DNA of 6,080 nucleotides from the NCBI GenBank assembly GCA_027619675.1, contig JAQCHG010000119.1, positions 1-6,080 of the forward strand, read 5' to 3'. Numbering within the stretch: position 1 is the stretch's first letter; the number at the start of each line of letters is the position of its first letter. The notes under the pieces are model-generated. The model did not search any database and was not told where the DNA came from. It saw only the letters and a program-made list of their open reading frames with translations. This DNA comes from Cyanobacteriota bacterium (GTDB lineage Bacteria; Cyanobacteriota; Cyanobacteriia; Phormidesmidales; Phormidesmidaceae). A program made the position numbers and the translations under genes. Positions 3,525-6,080 of this stretch are shown here, in pieces.

Positions 3525-5708
3525 TTAGCCCCGGCGGGGGAGGGTGACGGTGACGACGGTGCCCCGGTCGGCGGATGAGGTGATGTGAAGGGTGCCCTTG
3601 TGGGCGTCGAGGATGCGGCGGGTGATGGCGAGGCCCAAGCCATTGCCGCTGGGTTTGGTGGTGAAAAAGGGCTGGGTCAGCTTAGGCAGCACCTCCGGTG
3701 GGATGGGGTCGCCGGGGTTGTGGCAGATTAGGCTGACTTGGTGGGGCTCAGGGACGAGGGTGCAGGTAACGGTTTCCCCAGGGGGGGTGGCTTCGCAGGC
3801 GTTGCTGAGCAGATTGATGAACACCTGGGTGAGTTTGTCGCGATCGCCCACCACGTAGACGGCGGTCTCTAACCCCTGCCATTGGAGGGTGCAGGCTTGG
3901 GCCAGGGGTTGGCTGCTAAAGTGCTGGGCCAGGGTTTGCAGTAAATCCGTGAGGGAAAGCTCCACCTGATCCACCGTTTGTTCTCGGGCGTAGACCAGAA
4001 TTTCATTCAGCAACCGTTGCAGCCGTTCTGATTCCTCTAGGGCAAAGCCCAAGCGCCGTTGAGCCCGTTCCGGCAGGTCCAAATCGGCAAAGGATTGGAG
4101 CCCCATCAGAACAGTGGTGAGGGGGTTGCGGACTTCGTGGACAATCATGGCCGCCAGTTCGCCAATTTCCGCCAAGCGGGCACGGGCCAGTTCCGCCTGT
4201 TTCCGTTCGGTGATGTCCCGCGCCAGGGCCAGCAGTACCGGGCGGCCCTGCATGTCGATGCGCCCCAGCCGCACTTCCACGGGGAAGGTGGATCCGTCTT
4301 TGCGGGCATGGATGCCTTCCCGGGTGGTGGGTTGCCCCCCCGCCCGCTGCCAATCCGCCGCCAGATCCGCCAGGGTGACGGCTTTTTGGATGTCGGGGAC
4401 GCCCAGTTGCAGCAGTTCTTCCCGGCGGTAGCCCAGGGTTTGGCAAGCCTGCTGATTCACATCCAAAAAACGACCGTCGGGGGCGACCACAAACAGGGCG
4501 TCGGTGGCCTGTTCCACCAGGGTGCGGAAGCGCATTTCACTTTCCCGCAGGGCTTGTTCCGCCTGTTGCCGCTCGGTGATGTCGTTGGCCACCGCCAGCA
4601 GGCAGGGTTCGCCATTTAGCTGCACGGTCTCGGCGGAAAACAGCACGGTGCGGGGGTCGCCCTGGGCGCTTTGAAATTGATATTCCTGGTTGCGGACGTA
4701 CCCGTGGGTGCGGAGGGTTTCCAACATGGCGGCGCGATCGCCCGCTGCTACCCACAGGCCAATGTCGAGCACGGTGCGGCCCAACACCTGCTCACAACCC
4801 ATCCCATAGAGCTGGGTAAAGCTGTCGTTGATCTCTAGCAAGCGCCCCTCTGCCAAGGTGCTGAGGATCATGGGGTTGGGGCTGGCGTAAAAGGCTTTGG
4901 AGAATTTTTCTTCTGACAGGCGCAGGTTGGCTTCGGCCTGGTCGCGCTCGGCGATCGCCGCCGTCACCTGCTGCACCATGTCCTCAAAGGCGGTGACCAC
5001 CTCCCCCAACTCGTCCGATCGCCCCTGCTGGGGTCGCGATTCAAACCCCAGCGATCGCGCATCCTGGTGATGGCGAATGGCGTGGCCCGCCCGCAGTAGA
5101 TCCCGCCGTAGGGCCATAATCGGCGCAATCACCAGGGGTTCTAACACCACCATGGTGGCCCCGGTAACAAAGATGGAGATAATCACCACCAGCCCCGCAA
5201 TGCGACCAATGAAGGCGTAAAACTCCCGCCCTACCCAAGCGGCATCGTGGCGAATAATTAAATAGTAGTCCCCCTCTAGGGGGGACATTTCCCACAGGGC
5301 GTCATAGCGCTGGGTGCGGCGATCGTAGCGATCGCGCTGGCCCCCCTCCACCGCCGTCAGGGCTAAGCTGGGGGCTTCGCCAAAGGTGCCCACCAAGGTG
5401 CCATCCACTCTGTAGAGAGAGCCCCCGAGAATGACGGCATCCTGTTGGATGGCCTCTAGACGGTGCAGTAGGGCCTCGGGGGACAGGCGATCGAGAGGGG
5501 CTGCCGTTAATAACCCCTGGGCTTGGGCCGCCGATAGGGACTTGAGATACGTCAGCAGTTCCCGCTCTCGCCGCAGCACCGAGGGCACCAGAATGATCGC
5601 CTCAATCACCACAATGCTGAGGAACACCCACAGGGCAATGCGCTTGGACAGCCGCGCTTTCCACACATCCGGCGAGAGCCGCCAACGTTTCCCTAGGGAG
5701 GTGGCCAT
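3525..5708 (-). CDS. Membrane-bound PAS-PAS sensor histidine kinase
   Basis: A 727-residue two-component sensor kinase. TM1 lies at about 23-45, followed by an extracytoplasmic domain of about 120 residues (46-166) that I cannot classify. TM2 is at about 167-192, followed by a HAMP-like linker (about 193-250). PAS1 covers about 262-380 and PAS2 about 388-505, each ending in an NDITERQQAE or RDITERKQAE S-box tail. The HisKA domain (about 508-577) has the H-box VHEVRNPL with phospho-acceptor His524. The ATPase domain (about 610-725) has N-box NLLSNACEA (632-640), PFFTTK (680-685) and GNGLGLAI (688-695). The G1 region reads HNPGDPI instead of the classical DNGxGI. PAS domains suggest a small-molecule, redox or light input, with no ligand residue recognised. 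No response regulator is adjacent, so it is an orphan here. The start at ATG 5708 leaves a short basic N-terminus before TM1; AAGG 12 bases upstream is a weak ribosome binding site. Confidence 0.95.
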   Translation of the reverse strand: MATSLGKRWRLSPDVWKARLSKRIALWVFLSIVVIEAIILVPSVLRRERELLTYLKSLSAAQAQGLLTAAPLDRLSPEALLHRLEAIQQDAVILGGSLYRVDGTLVGTFGEAPSLALTAVEGGQRDRYDRRTQRYDALWEMSPLEGDYYLIIRHDAAWVGREFYAFIGRIAGLVVIISIFVTGATMVVLEPLVIAPIMALRRDLLRAGHAIRHHQDARSLGFESRPQQGRSDELGEVVTAFEDMVQQVTAAIAERDQAEANLRLSEEKFSKAFYASPNPMILSTLAEGRLLEINDSFTQLYGMGCEQVLGRTVLDIGLWVAAGDRAAMLETLRTHGYVRNQEYQFQSAQGDPRTVLFSAETVQLNGEPCLLAVANDITERQQAEQALRESEMRFRTLVEQATDALFVVAPDGRFLDVNQQACQTLGYRREELLQLGVPDIQKAVTLADLAADWQRAGGQPTTREGIHARKDGSTFPVEVRLGRIDMQGRPVLLALARDITERKQAELARARLAEIGELAAMIVHEVRNPLTTVLMGLQSFADLDLPERAQRRLGFALEESERLQRLLNEILVYAREQTVDQVELSLTDLLQTLAQHFSSQPLAQACTLQWQGLETAVYVVGDRDKLTQVFINLLSNACEATPPGETVTCTLVPEPHQVSLICHNPGDPIPPEVLPKLTQPFFTTKPSGNGLGLAITRRILDAHKGTLHITSSADRGTVVTVTLPRRG

Positions 5709-5795
5709 GGGGCGGTCAATCCTTACCCAAGCGGGGGCGAGGGGACAGGGGCCACCCGCTGGTGGGCTCAGGGCTGCCGTCGCTATCCCGATGAA

Positions 5796-5839
5796 GGGGC
5801 TCTAGCCCCAGTCCCCAAGGGAACAGCGAGGACTGGGGC
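5796..5839. promoter_or_regulatory. Two overlapping, mutually exclusive hairpins between tenA and the kinase
   Basis: GCCCCAGTCC (5805-5814) pairs perfectly with GGACTGGGGC (5830-5839) across 15 bases. GGGGCT (5796-5801) pairs with AGCCCC (5804-5809), which reuses the first arm. Both cannot form at once. The element lies 62 bases past the tenA stop and about 90 bases before the kinase start, on the same transcribed strand. No T-run follows on the minus strand, so it is not a textbook terminator. A stabilising or attenuator-like structure is possible. Confidence 0.5.
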
Positions 5840-5885
5840 GCGGTTTGCATCTGCATAGGCGCGAGTCAATGGGGAGAGTTGGCCT

Positions 5886-5891
5886 ATTGTA
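5886..5891 (-). promoter_or_regulatory. Weak -10 candidate (TACAAT) upstream of the kinase
   Basis: TACAAT on the minus strand differs by one base from the -10 consensus and lies just past the tenA stop codon. No -35 exists at normal spacing. If used, it would give the kinase a leader of about 170 bases carrying the overlapping hairpins. This is the best candidate in the gap, but weak. Confidence 0.2.
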
Positions 5892-5900
5892 GTCAATCCC

Positions 5901-6080
5901 TCACCCGCCATAGGCCATTTGCCAAAAGGCTTGCTCTAGGCGGGCTACCCGCAAAAAGGCTGCTTCCGCTTGGGTGGTTTCCTCGGGGCTGGCCTGGGCT
6001 AGGCTGGCGTCGGCTTGGTGGGCCAACAACTGCACATAGTCGGTGAAGCCGGGGTTACCCCAGCGATCTGCAAACTCGGT
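5901..6080 (-). CDS. tenA: TenA-family protein (thiaminase II / aminopyrimidine hydrolase-like), C-terminal end
   Basis: Only the last 59 codons and the TGA stop (5903-5901) are in the window; the gene continues beyond 6080. The translation begins TEFADRWGNPGFTDYV and ends AFLRVARLEQAFWQMAYGG, followed by stop. The pattern of a tyrosine-rich helix containing D-x-W-x-x-P-x-F and a final helix with A-F-L-x-x-x-x-L-E-x-A-F-W-x-M-A matches the C-terminus of TenA/heme-oxygenase-like helical-bundle proteins. The Glu in the final helix (residue 49 of the fragment) sits where TenA proteins carry a conserved catalytic glutamate. TenA hydrolyses aminopyrimidines for salvage into thiamine pyrophosphate; some cyanobacterial members are uncharacterised and may act on other substrates. 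It is cytoplasmic. It lies upstream of, and co-directional with, the sensor kinase at 192 bases, separated by hairpins, so joint transcription is uncertain. Confidence 0.75.
   Translation of the reverse strand, partial: TEFADRWGNPGFTDYVQLLAHQADASLAQASPEETTQAEAAFLRVARLEQAFWQMAYGG

Noticed and set aside
4059..4619. Plus-strand frame of 186 codons inside the kinase gene.
   Set aside because: It lies antisense within the HisKA and PAS2 coding region, which is unambiguous on the minus strand.
5709..5900. Possible TPP riboswitch because of the tenA-like neighbour.
   Set aside because: The conserved CTGAGA and ACCTGATCTGG-type core elements are absent. This gap is also downstream of tenA rather than upstream.

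Overview
The window looks like ordinary chromosomal DNA from a cyanobacterium. The octamer GCGATCGC (HIP1) occurs eight times (starts 2655, 3258, 3363, 3840, 4734, 4951, 5051, 5328), far more than chance predicts. The first gene encodes a protein matching the cyanobacterial PerR/FurC type of Fur regulator, and the intergenic DNA carries hairpin-forming repeats of a kind common in filamentous cyanobacteria. The genus cannot be fixed from this sequence. The idea of a Leptolyngbya-like filamentous organism is only an impression.

Layout, left to right. A PerR/FurC-like peroxide regulator (182-661, +) converges on a small STAS-domain protein (875-1198, -), which ends in a well-formed intrinsic terminator at 802-838. 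Divergent from STAS is a small uncharacterised protein (1410-1739, +; the conserved part may start at 1539). A 613-bp stretch with no convincing gene (1740-2352) follows and holds a mosaic of interspersed palindromic repeats. It ends in a promoter (TATAAT at 2317) and a strong ribosome binding site for a three-helix DUF202 membrane protein (2353-2745, +). After a G-rich spacer with a 14-bp tandem repeat and two inverted repeats comes a rhodanese-fold protein without the catalytic cysteine (about 3006-3377, +). It converges on a large membrane-bound PAS-PAS sensor histidine kinase (3525-5708, -), with two strong hairpins between their stop codons. The right edge cuts through the 3' end of a TenA-family gene (5901-6080, -), which lies upstream of the kinase on the same strand. 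Two mutually exclusive hairpins lie in the gap.

The genes do not form one obvious pathway. They cover redox regulation (PerR), signalling (STAS, histidine kinase), a membrane protein of unknown role, a probably non-catalytic rhodanese and thiamine salvage (TenA). No response regulator, STAS partner kinase or phosphatase, transposase, CRISPR array, phage gene or toxin-antitoxin pair is visible. I found no convincing undescribed multi-gene system. The most interesting signals are intergenic: the repeat mosaic, the paired hairpins and the overlapping hairpins between tenA and the kinase.
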